From assembly GCA_029204225.1 (NCBI GenBank), contig MU832251.1:16881-80880 (forward strand): 64,000 bases of DNA, given 5' to 3'. Below the pieces are notes generated by a model. That model saw only the letters and a program-made list of their open reading frames with translations. It did not search any database and was not told the DNA's origin. The translations under genes were made by a program, and so were the position numbers. Positions 32,386 to 45,639 of the stretch are shown here, one piece after another. This DNA is from Diphasiastrum complanatum (Eukaryota > Streptophyta > Lycopodiopsida > Lycopodiales > Lycopodiaceae). The stretch's first letter is position 1, and each line of letters starts with the position of its first letter.

Positions 32386-33324
32386 TCTCTCTCTACACAT
32401 TTTCCATACACACCTCAATGAATTTTTTCAAGCCTAACAATCACTCAAACAAATTGAGTAGGGTTGAACAATGTGACTTGGATCTCAATCTCTTTTCTAG
32501 AACTCTCAATTGAAGCCAATCTATGTCAAATTCTACAAAAGATTTGCATAGATGCTATATATGCACTAGAAACTCTCAAAGGTTTCACTTGGAGGACAGA
32601 TCCAAAGATGTTTTCTAGCAAATTGATGCTTCTAAACTTGACCCTATCACTCTTGAACAAATCTAGAGTGATGGTACAATGAATTTCAACCTCTCACCTT
32701 GCATATCACTCCTTAATCTATGATTTTTGGCAATTTTCTCTCTCAACTTTGACATGTACTCAAAAAAATCAGAGAAACACATTTAATACACCTGAATCAA
32801 GCTTCAAATTAATTATTTGGATGATCTAATCCAAGAAAAAATCATAGGAATAGAATCTCTATAGAAAAAGCTTGAATTTGCACTAAAAAATCTCTAAATT
32901 TGGGTGTATGAGTCAAATTATGCATCAATTTGAATTTTCCCAACCAAAATAGGTTCTGTACAGCCCCACACGTTTGGAAGGTACACCTACAGCCTACAAC
33001 AAGTTTTGGTACAAAAAAATTGAATCTAGCTATTAATTCAAACTCTCTACCAAATTAGCTAGTTTTCACAAACTTGTTAATTTGGGAGATTTAGCATCAA
33101 ACTGAAACATAAGGCTCCAAAACTGGTACTGTACGTTCTAGCACGTGTAAAAAGTACCTCTGCAGCCCACAACAAGTTCTTGTCCACATATTTTGAGTAT
33201 ACCTATCCTATCCAACTCGCCTCATCAAAATTAGCTAGTTTCCAAAAACTTGCTAATTTGGGCTTAGTTTTGGATCAATCCCATCAAATCTTCATAAATC
33301 CTATTGTACTTGACTCTGATACCA
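32386..33324 (-). other. Leader of an older minus-strand copia relic
   Basis: No gene. It lies between copia-B and a minus-oriented PBS (33309-33324; sense TGGTATCAGAGTCAAG). It carries degenerate CACGTG-type motifs next to CTGTAC sequence (near 32967 and 33139). Confidence 0.55.
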
Positions 33325-34153
33325 TGTGGAAATATGCAAAATTGGACCAAGAATGGATTCTAAAATGATCCACAAGAGTGATTGGATGTTAGATACAATT
33401 GATCTATCAATCTACACAAGATTTAGATCAATGTAGATCAAATTTAGATGAGAAAATCTAACAAGAACAATCATAAATGAAAGGGAATTGTACTTGTTGG
33501 TTTCACACATGTGCATGTCAGAGTACGGACTCCAGCATGAAATCAAAGTACAATATGATAGGAACTCAAAACTATCAAGAAAAATCAAGACAAATGATGA
33601 AATTGACAAGAATTGTCTCCAAAACCAAGATTGGTGTTGCTTAATGATTATGGCCAAATGTGGCTCTATATATACAAAAAGTGGGAGCTCGTGGTACTGA
33701 TCATCCCTCTAATCTCACATGTGTGAGGGTGCTTTGTCATGTGATGATTCATCATGCAAAATTGACACTTGGACAAAACCTTCTATTTTGAGCACTTTTG
33801 GTCCATTTTTCTTCTATGTAGAGAACTAGAAAAAACTCTTCTAGAAGTGCACATTTGACTTCCTCAGCTTATTCCACATGTGTGAGCAGACCTCTACAGA
33901 TGGGATTTGACACCTAATCTCATGATTTGGCTCATGCAATCTCTAGATTGATGCCATGTGGCATATGCCTAAAAAACATGATTTTGGCTTTTTTAGCCAA
34001 TAGAACTTGATTTAAACTATATGTACAAGCTATATGATTGTACTACATGAAAAGTACATTTATTTCACACATGGAAACAGGCTCCACACATGTGTAATCA
34101 TCCTATATACATAGATTTGGCCTTGACCATGCATAATTTTTGCATTTTGCACA
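33325..34153 (-). repeat. LTR of an older minus-strand copia element
   Basis: The left end (plus strand TGTGGAAATATGC) directly abuts the reverse-oriented PBS, so this is a 5' LTR. The right end is placed at TTTTGCACA, giving TG..CA termini; that boundary is less certain. Several ACACATGTG-type palindromes lie inside (33507, 33716, 33869, 34088). The partner LTR was not found. Confidence 0.6.
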
Positions 34154-34159
34154 AACAGT

Positions 34160-35233
<1,074 letters not shown>

Positions 35234-35239
35234 CTCCCC

Positions 35240-36199
35240 CTTAAGCTTGCTGCTACGAATCTGGACTCAAATTGAGACTTAATAATTCTACTAGAGTAGA
35301 ATGTTTGTCCCTTGACAATGGTTTTGTCAAATGTCAGCCAACATACTGTCGGTGTGACAGTAACTTAGTGCAACGTCTTCATTCTGAACCTTCTCTCTGA
35401 GAAAATGAAGTTGAACCTCTATATGTTTGGTCCTTGTGTGAGTTCCTCGGTTCAATCACAGAGATATCCAACTCTGATTGTCGCACTAGAGTATATTTTG
35501 ACCAATTTGTGGGAATCTCAGATTCTGTAGTAGTCTTCTAAGCCATAAAATCTCCTTCACTGCTGATGTAGCTGCGACAGATTCTGATTCCGTAGAGGAT
35601 AATGAAATGCATCTCTGCTTCCTGCTATTCCATGAAATGGGTCCTCCTGCAAGAAAACAAATGTAGCAAGAGGTGGATTTTCTGGTATCTACGTCTCCTG
35701 CCCAGTCTGAATCAGAATAGGTAATCAAAGAGAGTGCAGCTTCTGTATTTCCGTTGTAACTCAAGACATAGTGCTTTGAGGATTGAATGTACTTCACAAC
35801 TCTTTGTAGAGCTTTCCAGTGTTGTAGGCCTAGATTGGACATGAATTGCGACATCGTGCTTACAGCATATGCTAGATCAGGTCGTGTGCAAATCATAGAG
35901 TACATGAGAGAACCTATGATAGATTGATAAGGGTAATTGCGCATTTCTTGCTGATCTACCTTTGTTTTGGGGCACATGTCTTTGGATAGCTTGCAACTTG
36001 GATCCATAGGAGTGTCTATGGGCTTGCAATCCTCCATGCCATATCTTCGAAGTACATTAATTAAGTAGGATTGTTGGCTTATGGTGATCCTTCTGCTCGC
36101 GCGATCTCTGTGAATCTCCACTCCAAGTAGGTAATGGACTGGACCTAAATCAGTCATCTCAAACTCTGATGAGAGTAAGGATTTAGTTTCTTGCAGCAA
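35240..36199 (-). pseudogene. pol: Copia reverse transcriptase C-terminus and RNase H
   Basis: The open minus-strand frame 36199-35486 has FEMTDLGPVHYLLGVEI, IDTPMDPSCKL, IIGSLMY and TRPDLAYAVS (RT C-terminal part). RNase H follows with YSDSDWAGDVDTRKSTSCY and SLSSTESESVAATSAVKEILWLRRLL. The RNase H end continues frame-shifted to 35240. Integrase and the RT palm with YVDD are missing, so it is 5'-truncated at about 36200. It is a different copia lineage from copia-A, -B and -C. Confidence 0.85.
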
Positions 36200-36229
36200 C
36201 TGATTTGAATTGCTGATGATTGAATTTTG

Positions 36230-36458
36230 TCATATAGGTGGCTAGATTGATCAATCTACTCTATAAACCTAGAAATTTGGTCCTATAATGTAGGAACCAC
36301 TACCAAACAACCTTGACAAACTTTTTAGACATGACCTAACCTACTCTAGTGTATCTTTCCGATGTGGCTCCATGGCCTCCACACATGTGGGACCAACATA
36401 TGTACATACTTACATGTTTTAACATAGCCAAATTTGCCAATATAGACAATTTTTCACA
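36230..36458 (-). repeat. Truncated LTR related to copia-C
   Basis: In reverse complement it starts TGTGAAAAATTGTCTATATT, like the copia-C LTR at 61748, and runs to GGTTCCTACATTATAGGACC. That tail reappears in plus orientation at 55650-55740. Confidence 0.7.
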
Positions 36459-36510
36459 AAAACTTGTATTATTTGATCATGATCCAATCTAATACACAAT
36501 CTATATGCAG

Positions 36511-37688
36511 TTGATGCTCCCACAAACACGAGAAGCTTGTACAAAGATGAATTCGACCATCTCATGAGCGATAATCCTCAACTTCATGAATTGCTAATGC
36601 TTGAGATTCCTCAACAATTCAACCCAAAAGGACGATCTCCTGAAACAGCACTAGAGAGATGCGGCAGTCCTTGAAAAACTACAATCAATTTGAAATTAGA
36701 GGTATGCAGGTATGGTGGAGAAAAAAACATGCAACAGTCACTAGGCCATGGCAATAACGATTGGAAATGGCAAAGTTGTTAGAGCCATCATGCATACACA
36801 ACATATGATAAGGATGATGATCTGAGGGATGACGAGGATGAGGTGTGGGAACAATGTCGATCTTTGGAGAAGTTGGAGCAACATCAAAAACAGGTCGAGA
36901 AGGAGGTTGAGCAATGACAAGAAGAGCCATTGTACATGCCCTTTTTCAAAAAATTCTGACTCATCTGAATACATTGAGCTATTAAAATATCATTGTAGAA
37001 AGTTACACAATACTGCAATGAAGGGGAATTTTGCATTCCTTGTGTTACACTTCTGAACACAAAATAGAGGAATACATTGAGATGAATTATGTTGATGAGA
37101 GTGAACTAGAAGTATAAATTTTCAAGAGCGCAATGAGCTGGCATGCAAATGATGACTTGAATTGCGAGGTTATGCAGAGTAAGTTCATGCACAGTAGGCA
37201 AAAGAAAATGAACCCTTATCTTGTGCATATTCTTTTCAAATTGCAAGATAGTTGGCATATAACTCCTTTGCACACAACTATGAGGAGCAACAATTATCTC
37301 AGTTTTTCTATAGTCATGGCATTAATTCCAAAAGAAAAAAGATTAGAATATTCACACATTGATGCATCTGATGTCGTTGGGCGCACACCCTTGCATCGAG
37401 CTGCTGTTGCACAATGGAGATTCCCCTCTCCATTGTTTCGAATACTCTTGCACAATCATCGAACAAATGTAAATGCACTCATCAGGCCATTTGAATCTTT
37501 TCAAGATTCTTGACATGAGGATTCTTGAGCATAACCATGTGGAGCATCGTTGTATCTTGTATACATGCACTTCCATGGAATCATCCAAGTCCCTCCAGTT
37601 GGATTGGACACTTCCAAGAACACATGGGTACACCTCTTAATGTGGCTATAATCGTAGAAGAAGAGGCTACAAAACGGCTGCTACTTAA
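36511..37688 (+). pseudogene. Ankyrin-repeat gene fragment with exon-like junctions
   Basis: A coding-like stretch starts after a TATGCAG acceptor-like site at 36510 (VDAPTNTRSLYKDEFDHL) and runs to about 36670. A second coding-like part spans about 36810-37688. It includes SSEYIELLKYHC, LHNTAMKGNFAFL, an ankyrin repeat around TPLHTTMRSNN (37260), another at GRTPLHRAAVAQW (37380) and GTPLNVAII (37630), ending at AAG-GTAAAT, a donor-like site at 37688. Ankyrin repeats bind proteins. In-frame TAA near 37117 and at least two frame changes argue for a pseudogene. It is the only host-type gene in the window with visible domains. Confidence 0.6.
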
Positions 37689-37689
37689 G

Positions 37690-39500
37690 GTAAATCTAAA
37701 TCAAATCAAAAAGATTTTGTTCATCACATAAGTTTACATTTATGAGAGCCCTCCTGTTATATATGTAGTTTTCTTATGCATTCGTAGTACCATTTTCATA
37801 AAATAGCACCACAAAGGATCTTGCATGAATATTAGCATATTTGTAATCCTAATTTTCATGTTAAGAATTTTTCATGCATACCGAGCTTTCAAAATATCGA
37901 AGTGCATTTTTATATGTTACTTTCATGTATGATTGTAATATTTTTTTTTTGCCTTGCCTTGCAAAGGCAATACTATGTGTTTTTGGTCAATGTAGAGCTG
38001 ATTGTATAAATTTTTATGTTATCTATGTCAGATAACCTTTGTGTATGATCAAGTATCTCGAACAGATTCAAATCTCTACAGTAAATGCGATTATGGTTTT
38101 TCCACTATGATTAGTTTATGGCATCATTGTGGATACAATACAGTCATTTGAGTGGACAGTTTAGTTTCATTGTAGAAGAAATTGATGTTTTTGAGGATCA
38201 AGGCCATAGACTAGTATGAATGAAGCAAAATGTTTTTCCTTGACTGGTTCTACAATGTTCTTGCAATTTTAGGACTTTGGCCAAAGGAAGCCAAGATTCT
38301 TTTCTAGGGCCTCGACAATGCAAGGAGAACTACCTTGCTTATATGCTCAAGGATGTGGTCTATTCTTGGTTGTTTCTAAAATTTGCTTAACAATATTAAG
38401 GAACATAAAATAAGCAAACATGATCATCAAGGTGAAGGTGTTTCAATGAAGCAGAGGTTGCATTGCTTTTACGTACGTGATCATCAAGGTGAAGGTGCTT
38501 TAGTGAAGCAGAGGTTGCATTGTTTTTGAATTATTGTACGTAAATGGAAAATTGTAATAGCATATACTATCGCTAAAGTTGGTCAATTCATTTATGTTTT
38601 TTACTTCACATTTATAATGTTTTTTACTTTATATTTATAGAGCTTATGTTCTCTTTTACACTTCAAAAGATCCCTATCTCTTTGTTTTGTCTTGAGCCAA
38701 TGGCTAGCTTTGAACAAAGTTCCTTTGACTGATTCATATCAACATTGCTTCCTATAAGAATAACCACTAGGCTATTTCATGAACATAGGAACTTTTGTAC
38801 ATTTCATGTGTTATCTTCATTATTCTAGATTTCATATGATTTTTGAGAATGCCATTTCATGAAAGATATATATTTAGAAATTATTATTAAAAAATGATTT
38901 ATAACTTTCACTTGTCTATTCTAAGATCTATACGTAAATAAATTGCATGTGCTCACCAACATATCAAATGCTTGAGTTTACATAATCATATATTCTCTCT
39001 TGTATCGTAATTTTGAATTTTAGCTACATTATATGGGGGGCTATTCTAGTTTGATAATTTCTTTGACAATATAATTTTACTGTTTCTAATAGTGTCTTCT
39101 TTTGAAGGATGCATACAAATGTCTTCCATATATTGAAGGCTTGGTCTGCTTGAAAAACATACAATCTATGAATAAGCACATGAAAAATAATACTCAAAAA
39201 GTAGAATATCTATGAAACAACAGTTTGCAACTATGCTCTTCAGAAACAAGAAGATTGAAGGTGTGACAATTCCTATACAAAACTGAAAAATAGAGGGATA
39301 GAGAACCCAACTACATTGGAGAGAAGCTTTTAGGGACTAAATATACTCCATAATTTTGTGAGTTATCATGTTTTCTAGTTTTAGGGACTAAATATACTGC
39401 ATAATTTTGTGCAATCTAAGATTCACTTGCTATGCTAAAAAGCACGAAAGAGAGAATATTTAATGAGGCTACACATGAGCAATCATCATCAACTGAATAA
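37690..39500. other. Intergenic AT-rich DNA with two short tandem duplications
   Basis: No gene. A 57-bp unit (GATCATCAAGGTGAAGGTG...GCAGAGGTTGCATTG) is duplicated at 38421 and 38478. A 51-bp unit starting TTTTAGGGACTAAATATACT is duplicated at 39328 and 39379. Confidence 0.7.
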
Positions 39501-40370
39501 AAGACTACAATGCTGCCCTATATATACCCTAGGAATTCAAAAGTAGGGGCCCAAATTAGCAGCTGTGCAACAACAGGCAAAACCGGAACCAGCACCAATG
39601 GATCCAATGGGCCAACCCGTACTTGTCGCTCCCTTGTGGGAAAAATACCCCCCCCCCCCCCCCCCCCCCAATAGGAGGACCCCCACTCCAAATCGATATG
39701 ACCAAGTCCAAAAAATGTGATCAAATAGGGCCCGAGGCTAGTACATGAATAAAAAGGGCCCATAAGCCTGCTTATGCATAATAAATAATAAAAGAATGGA
39801 CACGGCGAATGTAATGAGCCGATGCATAACTCTCCTCCCTCCCCCCCCCCACGGAGCATGGGACCTACCTCAGCAGTTGCCTGCGTAACCATCTTGATAG
39901 ATCGCATAATGACCAAATGCCTTAGCTTCCTGACAAAATTTCTTGCATTCTTCCACTTGGATATAGCTGAGGTCATCATCTAATATGTGTCCCTCTTAAT
40001 TAAGGTTTCAGATGCAATACCTTTATCTTTTCCTCAATTAATTTGAAATGGATGATAAGAGTGCTGTCCTTTCTGGTATGCCAGGCCTTATCCATTCCGT
40101 CAATATTAAACACCAAAATGTTGTCTCTCATTGCGTCTTGAGTGTCGGGGACACCTCTAATGCAGACATTAAGGAGCCTTAAAAATTTGTAATTTTTGTC
40201 TCAAAAATGGTAGTATGAGTGCTCTTACCTTCTTCCGTTTTGAACAAAGATGCCCAAGTCTCTTTGGCCTCAGTTTGCTCACTCAAGGTTTCCTCCAATT
40301 CTTCGATTTTGCTAGTTGTTGGGGCCGACATTCCTTTCAAGCTTTTTCCTTTAGCATCATATTATCATTG
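39501..40370. other. Intergenic DNA with C homopolymer runs
   Basis: A 22-base C run at 39648-39669 and a shorter one near 39841. Minus-strand frames here give no recognisable domain. Confidence 0.5.
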
Positions 40371-40653
40371 ACCATAGAATCAACGAACCGTGGGCGGTTC
40401 ACCACGGTTCTGACTACTGTACAGTGAACCTGTAGCGGAATCCTTCAGCGGAAAGTCAGCGGGCGGATCCTTCTCGAATTTGCATGACATGATCGTAGCC
40501 AAAGCAGCAGGATCGTCTGTCTGTGAAATTAATTAATTAATTAATTAATGATTTATTTATTTAGATGAACCGTACCATGGTTCAAGGAACCGTGGTACGG
40601 TTCCTTCCACGGTTCCTAGGACCCACGGTTCTGGGAATCGTGGGTTCTATGTC
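40371..40653. mobile_element. MITE-like palindromic element rich in GAACCGTGG
   Basis: The ends are inverted: ATAGAATCAACGAACCGTGGG on the left (from 40374) and the reverse complement of CCCACGGTTC..GTGGGTTCTAT on the right (to 40650). GAACCGTGG or its complement occurs at least seven times. A near-perfect hairpin has arms 40567-40583 and 40587-40603 (16 of 17 paired, 3-nt loop). No clear target duplication and no ORF. Confidence 0.5.
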
Positions 40654-40699
40654 ACTGACTAGAGCTGCCATTGCCAACTTAAGTTGTTGTAATTCAAAA

Positions 40700-40932
40700 C
40701 GTAATGGATACCTATGGCATATTATGCCCATTTTCAAATAAATTAAAAAGTAGAAAATGCATGCATTTTTTTCAAAAGCAGATTTTGCTTTTTTTTTTTT
40801 CTGCCTGTCTGTGCTCGTCCGTACGGATTCTGTACAACTGCCACATGGCACATTTGTGTTGGTCAATCAAAGTCAAACCTGCCTATTATGCTTCGTAATG
40901 TGCTTCTGAAAAAATTTCAGGTATCCATTACG
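40700..40932. mobile_element. Possible small inverted-repeat element
   Basis: CGTAATGGATACCT at 40700-40713 and its exact reverse complement at 40919-40932, 205 bp apart. There is no ORF inside and no obvious target duplication. It starts about 50 bp after the preceding palindromic element. Confidence 0.4.
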
Positions 40933-41289
40933 CAATGGAATGAGCCGAGCCTAAATTTTTTTGAAAATCCTTACCGGGCAGAATGGCCTCTGCCGGGCTC
41001 CTTCCATAATATGTAAGGCATCCAATTCCATCTTCAGCTATCCTTGGGAAGCTTTCCTGGGTGTGTATATATCATATGTAGAAAAGTGGGTAGTGGCAGT
41101 CTTGGCATTATTGGGATTGGCTAGGGATGAAGAAGCAGCAGCAATGATAGTGACAGGAGCTGGAGCGAGAGCCACAGGAGCAGGAATCACAGCGGTAGGA
41201 GCCAGAAGAGCAAGAGATGAAACAGGGAGCAGGGCTAGGAGAGGGGCCAGGAGCCACAAAGGCTGTCTGGATAGGTAGCGCTGGTGCCT
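40933..41289. other. GC-richer low-complexity stretch
   Basis: Around 41120-41260 is a run of GGAGC/AGGAGC-type codons that opens frames on both strands with Ala/Gly/Arg-rich translations. No domain recognised; not called a gene. Confidence 0.4.
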
Positions 41290-41690
41290 GCAAAGGCAGC
41301 ACTGCTGTCTGCGTAGGCATTGCTATCGTAGGATCTAAACACTCATACCCTTTGGTTTTCTCATGAGAGCCAGCAAATACACACACACCTGATGGATTTT
41401 GCATCCAACTTGTTTCTTTCCTCCTTTGGCACGACCTTGCAACTAAAGATTCAAAACTTCTTAACTTTGGGCTTAACACCTGTGAATGCCTCGTTAGGAA
41501 TTAAATTGGGGACCGCAACAGTGGGATCACGATTTTGCAGGATGTTAGCTGTATTATAAGCCTCAAACCAATATAAATTTGATATATTCATTTGCTTCAT
41601 CATTAATCTCACACTTTCTACAATTGTGCGATTCTCTTTCTACAACTCCATTGTTGTGAGTGTGTGGAAATTTTCAATGTCAAATTTCCA
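41290..41690 (-). pseudogene. Copia integrase remnant
   Basis: Minus-strand translation in shifting frames gives a decayed NNGVVERE / IVES-like segment, YWFEAYNTANILQNR, VPNLIPNEAFTGVKPKV, VPKEERNKLDAKSI, and CVFAGSHEKTKGYECLDP. These match in order the copia integrase region from the catalytic Glu to the GKKP-type C-terminal block. Many stops. Confidence 0.65.
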
Positions 41691-43260
41691 TCAGGCAATG
41701 GGCCCATTATATATACTACCTGCTTTTTCCAGATAAACTGTAAAAATTACATTGATTATGATGGTAGAAAATTGCTAGCTATGCATATGATTACACAAGA
41801 AAACATTATAATGAGGCTGCATTCAAGTTCAAACAATCAACAAGTATGATCTTGCATGATGGCAGATGAAAGGATCTGCAAGAACATTCAGGTTACAGCA
41901 AGATGATTGTGAAACATGGAGCTTCAATAATACCTCAAGTAAAGGTTTGATATATGGCCCCAAAGAGCTTGAAATGTAGCTCAAGTTGAGGCTTCAACCA
42001 CATTCATATAAGTTCCAACAAGGTGGCTCAGCAAGAAGATGGGTTGGAAATATAGCTCTTAAGAGAGACCTAAAAAAATCAAAGGGAAGTCTGAAACATG
42101 GCCATTGAAGAGCTTGGGAGATGGCCCAAGAATGAGGTGATGTTTGCATTGTGCAGCTAAATTATGACATTATTATGTTACCTATCTATGTGTGTTGAAG
42201 AATGTGCAAACAAGAGATCTTTCCAATTTTGGGATAGAAACCAAAATTTCTAACAAGAGATGGTTGAGCAGCTGCAAGCATACCTCACCAGCTCCCTCCA
42301 TTCTACTGCCTCAGTCTCTTCTACCTCCAAACCATACAAAGACACCAACAGGAAAAAGGAAAACCAAAAGTTTCCAAAGAATACTTGTTATGATAGAGAA
42401 TCTCATGACTTGCACCTTCTTGTGGCCCAACACAAACTTACCTCACCCCAACTTTGAAAAGACACCCAATACAGAAACACATGTGCAAAGAATTAAAAAA
42501 AGGCTAGGAAAATGCTAAGATTAAGACACTCATAAACTCTTTATTCAGCTCATCCTCTAGTTCTTTTTGGCGTGATTCTCTTCTGCATGCTTGACCACCT
42601 CCTCTCACCAACTTATAATCTTGGGGCCAATATGCTACTACCCTATACACACTACCTACCAAGCCCATCTCGATCTCTCCCGGACCTACCTACTTCTCAT
42701 TGTTTACATTGCAAATGTCTCAATCTACCATCCATCATATCAAACGATCTCTATCATTTCTGAATCAGCAAATCTGATAGAAATTCATCATTAACATCAA
42801 GATCATCTACACACATATCTAACATCAAATCATCAATCACATAAATCGGCGATTCAAACTGTCCAGCTGATCATCAAGTCAACAATTCTGCAACAAATCC
42901 TGAATTAATCATCATCATTTAATCAAATCATCATAACAACAAGATCAACATTTAGACTAACTCATCAACAACTTAAATCATCATCAAATCATCAATCTCA
43001 TCAATAATTCATCAAGAACTTATCACATCTAGATTAACCCAACTCAACATGATGAAAAATCTACCAAAGAGATAAAACATCATGAGGACACAGGAATAGA
43101 GCCAATATCCTTCACGTTTATTCAAAATGCTGAATTGAGTATATCAAATCATGTGCAATCTCCATCTCGGTTGATCTCTACATAGAAGTCTCCAAATCTC
43201 AATATGTCCACAAATCTCTAAGATCAGTGACCCCCCTCTAACTCGAGGTAGATCTATTTC
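41691..43260. other. Intergenic DNA, CATCAA-rich low complexity
   Basis: No gene. From about 42780 to 43060 the sequence is dominated by ATCAA / CATCAT / CATCAA words. Confidence 0.6.
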
Positions 43261-43267
43261 AGACATG

Positions 43268-43377
43268 AGGGTCCGGGCCGGACGCGGCCTTTTGGCGTCC
43301 GCGTCCGGCGTTCGGACCCAGATGCATCACTAGACGCGTCCAGGTCCTGGACGTGGACCCGGGCACGTCCACTTTTT
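43268..43377. repeat. GC-rich stretch with repeated GGACG(C/T)G motifs, possible hAT subterminal region
   Basis: GGACGCGG, GCGTCCGCGTCCGG, GACGCGTCC, GGACGTGGACC and GCACGTCC crowd into 110 bp, in both orientations and much richer in GC than the surroundings. It lies 250 bp upstream of the BED-finger ORF, where subterminal repeats of a hAT element would be. Confidence 0.4.
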
Positions 43378-43468
43378 TATTAATTTTTTTTTTTACACTG
43401 GACAGCAGAACGTGGGGCAGCAGAACGCGCTACCCCGCGCTAGGGAAAGAGATAAATATATTAGATTT

Positions 43469-44042
<574 letters not shown>

Positions 44043-44709
44043 TCGCCCAGAGATTTACACAAGCGGGCAACTATTTTCTTGGGTTCAGAGTGCCTTGGAT
44101 GTGAGTCTTACGTAGCACTAAAGAGGTATGGACCAAGACAAGATGGATCTCAAGGGATGGCAGCGATTATGTATGATAGGGTTGAAGGGCCCCAAAATTC
44201 CATCGACATAGTTTCATTCGGTACGGGGCCCTTGGGTCCAAATTCATTCTAGGATGGCGCACTTGGTGTGCGCGGTGTTGGTGCAGGTGGCCCTCCATGT
44301 AGTGCACTTGGATTGCAAGACTACATCCTCAACTTCCCAACAGCGTGAGTTTTTCAAACTCACATTGGAGGGGTGCCAGCAGGTGTGCCAGCCAATTATG
44401 TCTTGGATCTATTTGTCGTCCAACAAAACTGCTCTCAAGAGTGAATTGTTGAAGTATCGTGGTTAGTTTCATTCTAGACATCACTTAAAATAGAAACAAA
44501 ATTGTATGATTTCTAGGATGATACTTTTGTTTCTTAGCATGGCATTGGTGCTTTAAGATATAGAATGGTTATGGTGAATGCAATCGTATAATAGGCTATT
44601 ATCATGATGTCAGTTATATGACATGAACTTTTATTACCTATGTATTTGAAACATAGTTTGGTCTTATGTAGCCACCATATGGAAGAGGCACAATATTTGG
44701 TTTTACACC

Positions 44710-44711
<2 letters not shown>
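44043..44711. other. Non-coding or unrecognised sequence downstream of the BED fragment
   Basis: Short frames only, up to 70 codons (44254-44466). No domain recognised. Confidence 0.4.

Positions 44712-44794
<83 letters not shown>
44712..44794 (+). repeat. (GA)n microsatellite, about 82 bp
   Basis: Pure GA dinucleotides; RE-repeat translations over it are artefacts. Confidence 0.97.
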
Positions 44795-44797
<3 letters not shown>

Positions 44798-45147
44798 GTT
44801 TAGTGTTTTTGGTCGGACATCCTTCACTTCAATCGTGCAAGTTTTTGTTTCATTTGAACATGTAAGAAGAAGCAAGAAGTATTGTGTTTGGCTGGCCAAA
44901 GGACTAAGATTTCCAAGGGTTAAATACTTTTATCTTTGAAAATGTGTGATTGTTTTGAGAAAACCGTGAGTACCCAATTGGGTTTGGTGGGTTTGGCAAG
45001 GTGGGACTTAACCACTTACGAGCCACATACGAACCTGACATTGCCCACATATCTGAGAGGAATTTGTAGATGAACACATGAACTAAAACGTCATCATCCT
45101 TAAGAGTGTGTAGTGTATTACATGCACCCATTGCCATTAATGTAGCA

Positions 45148-45234
45148 TAATCAACGGGGTTGGCTCAATTGGTTAGCTTGACATCCAAAGTTTCTTTGGT
45201 CTCAGGTTCGAGCCTCCGCTTGGAAACCAAGAAG
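45148..45234 (+). mobile_element. Short tRNA-related retroposon (SINE-like) with 13-bp target duplication
   Basis: TGGCTCAATTGG at 45161-45172 fits a pol III box A, and GGTTCGAGCCTCC at 45205-45217 fits box B, 44 bp apart as in tRNA genes. The 87-bp insert is flanked exactly by CATTAATGTAGCA at 45135-45147 and 45235-45247. The acceptor stem does not pair, so it is not a functional tRNA gene. It is shorter than typical plant SINEs and lacks a poly-A or T-rich tail. Confidence 0.65.
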
Positions 45235-45421
45235 CATTAATGTAGCAGACTGGGTACACTCCTAGGAGTGCACCTCAACGAGTGAATCGTAGATGAAGAT
45301 GACAGCCTGCTACACCTAAGAGGCATTCATTGATGAAGGGTTGTAATCCCTTGGTGACAACCACACATGCTGCCACTTGCCACATTGCTCATGATCCATT
45401 GTCACCGTGATTGAACTGACG

Positions 45422-45552
45422 CATTCTAGCAACCAAGAAGCTTCCCTCAATGAGCTCGCCAAATTAAGAGCCTAGCATTTAACGTCGACGGCTAATGGAG
45501 CGCATTCCATAGGCGCTGATTTTAAATGAAAAAGAAAAGCGCTGACATTGTT
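45422..45552 (+). repeat. Dispersed repeat, copy 1
   Basis: About 130 bp from CTAGCAACCAAGAAGCTTCC to GACATTGTTT. It matches 58213-58346 in the same orientation at roughly 90 percent by eye. No coding frame. Family unknown. Confidence 0.75.
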
Positions 45553-45593
45553 TCTGCATTTTCCATAAAAGGAACAACAATTATGTGTATTTC

Positions 45594-45597
<4 letters not shown>

Positions 45598-45626
<29 letters not shown>
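45598..45626 (+). repeat. Short (TC)n microsatellite
   Basis: About 29 bp of TC. Confidence 0.95.
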
Positions 45627-45639
45627 GAAAACAATGATC

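Noticed and set aside
39518-39979. 153-codon minus-strand ORF
   Set aside because: It is stretched by a 22-base C run coding Gly. A segment near 39890-39960 has several Cys in another frame, but no domain could be confirmed.
40961-41479. Overlapping Ala/Gly/Arg-rich and Ser/Cys-rich ORFs on both strands
   Set aside because: Low-complexity GGAGC-type repetition. Only the copia integrase remnant on the minus strand (41290-41690) is supported.
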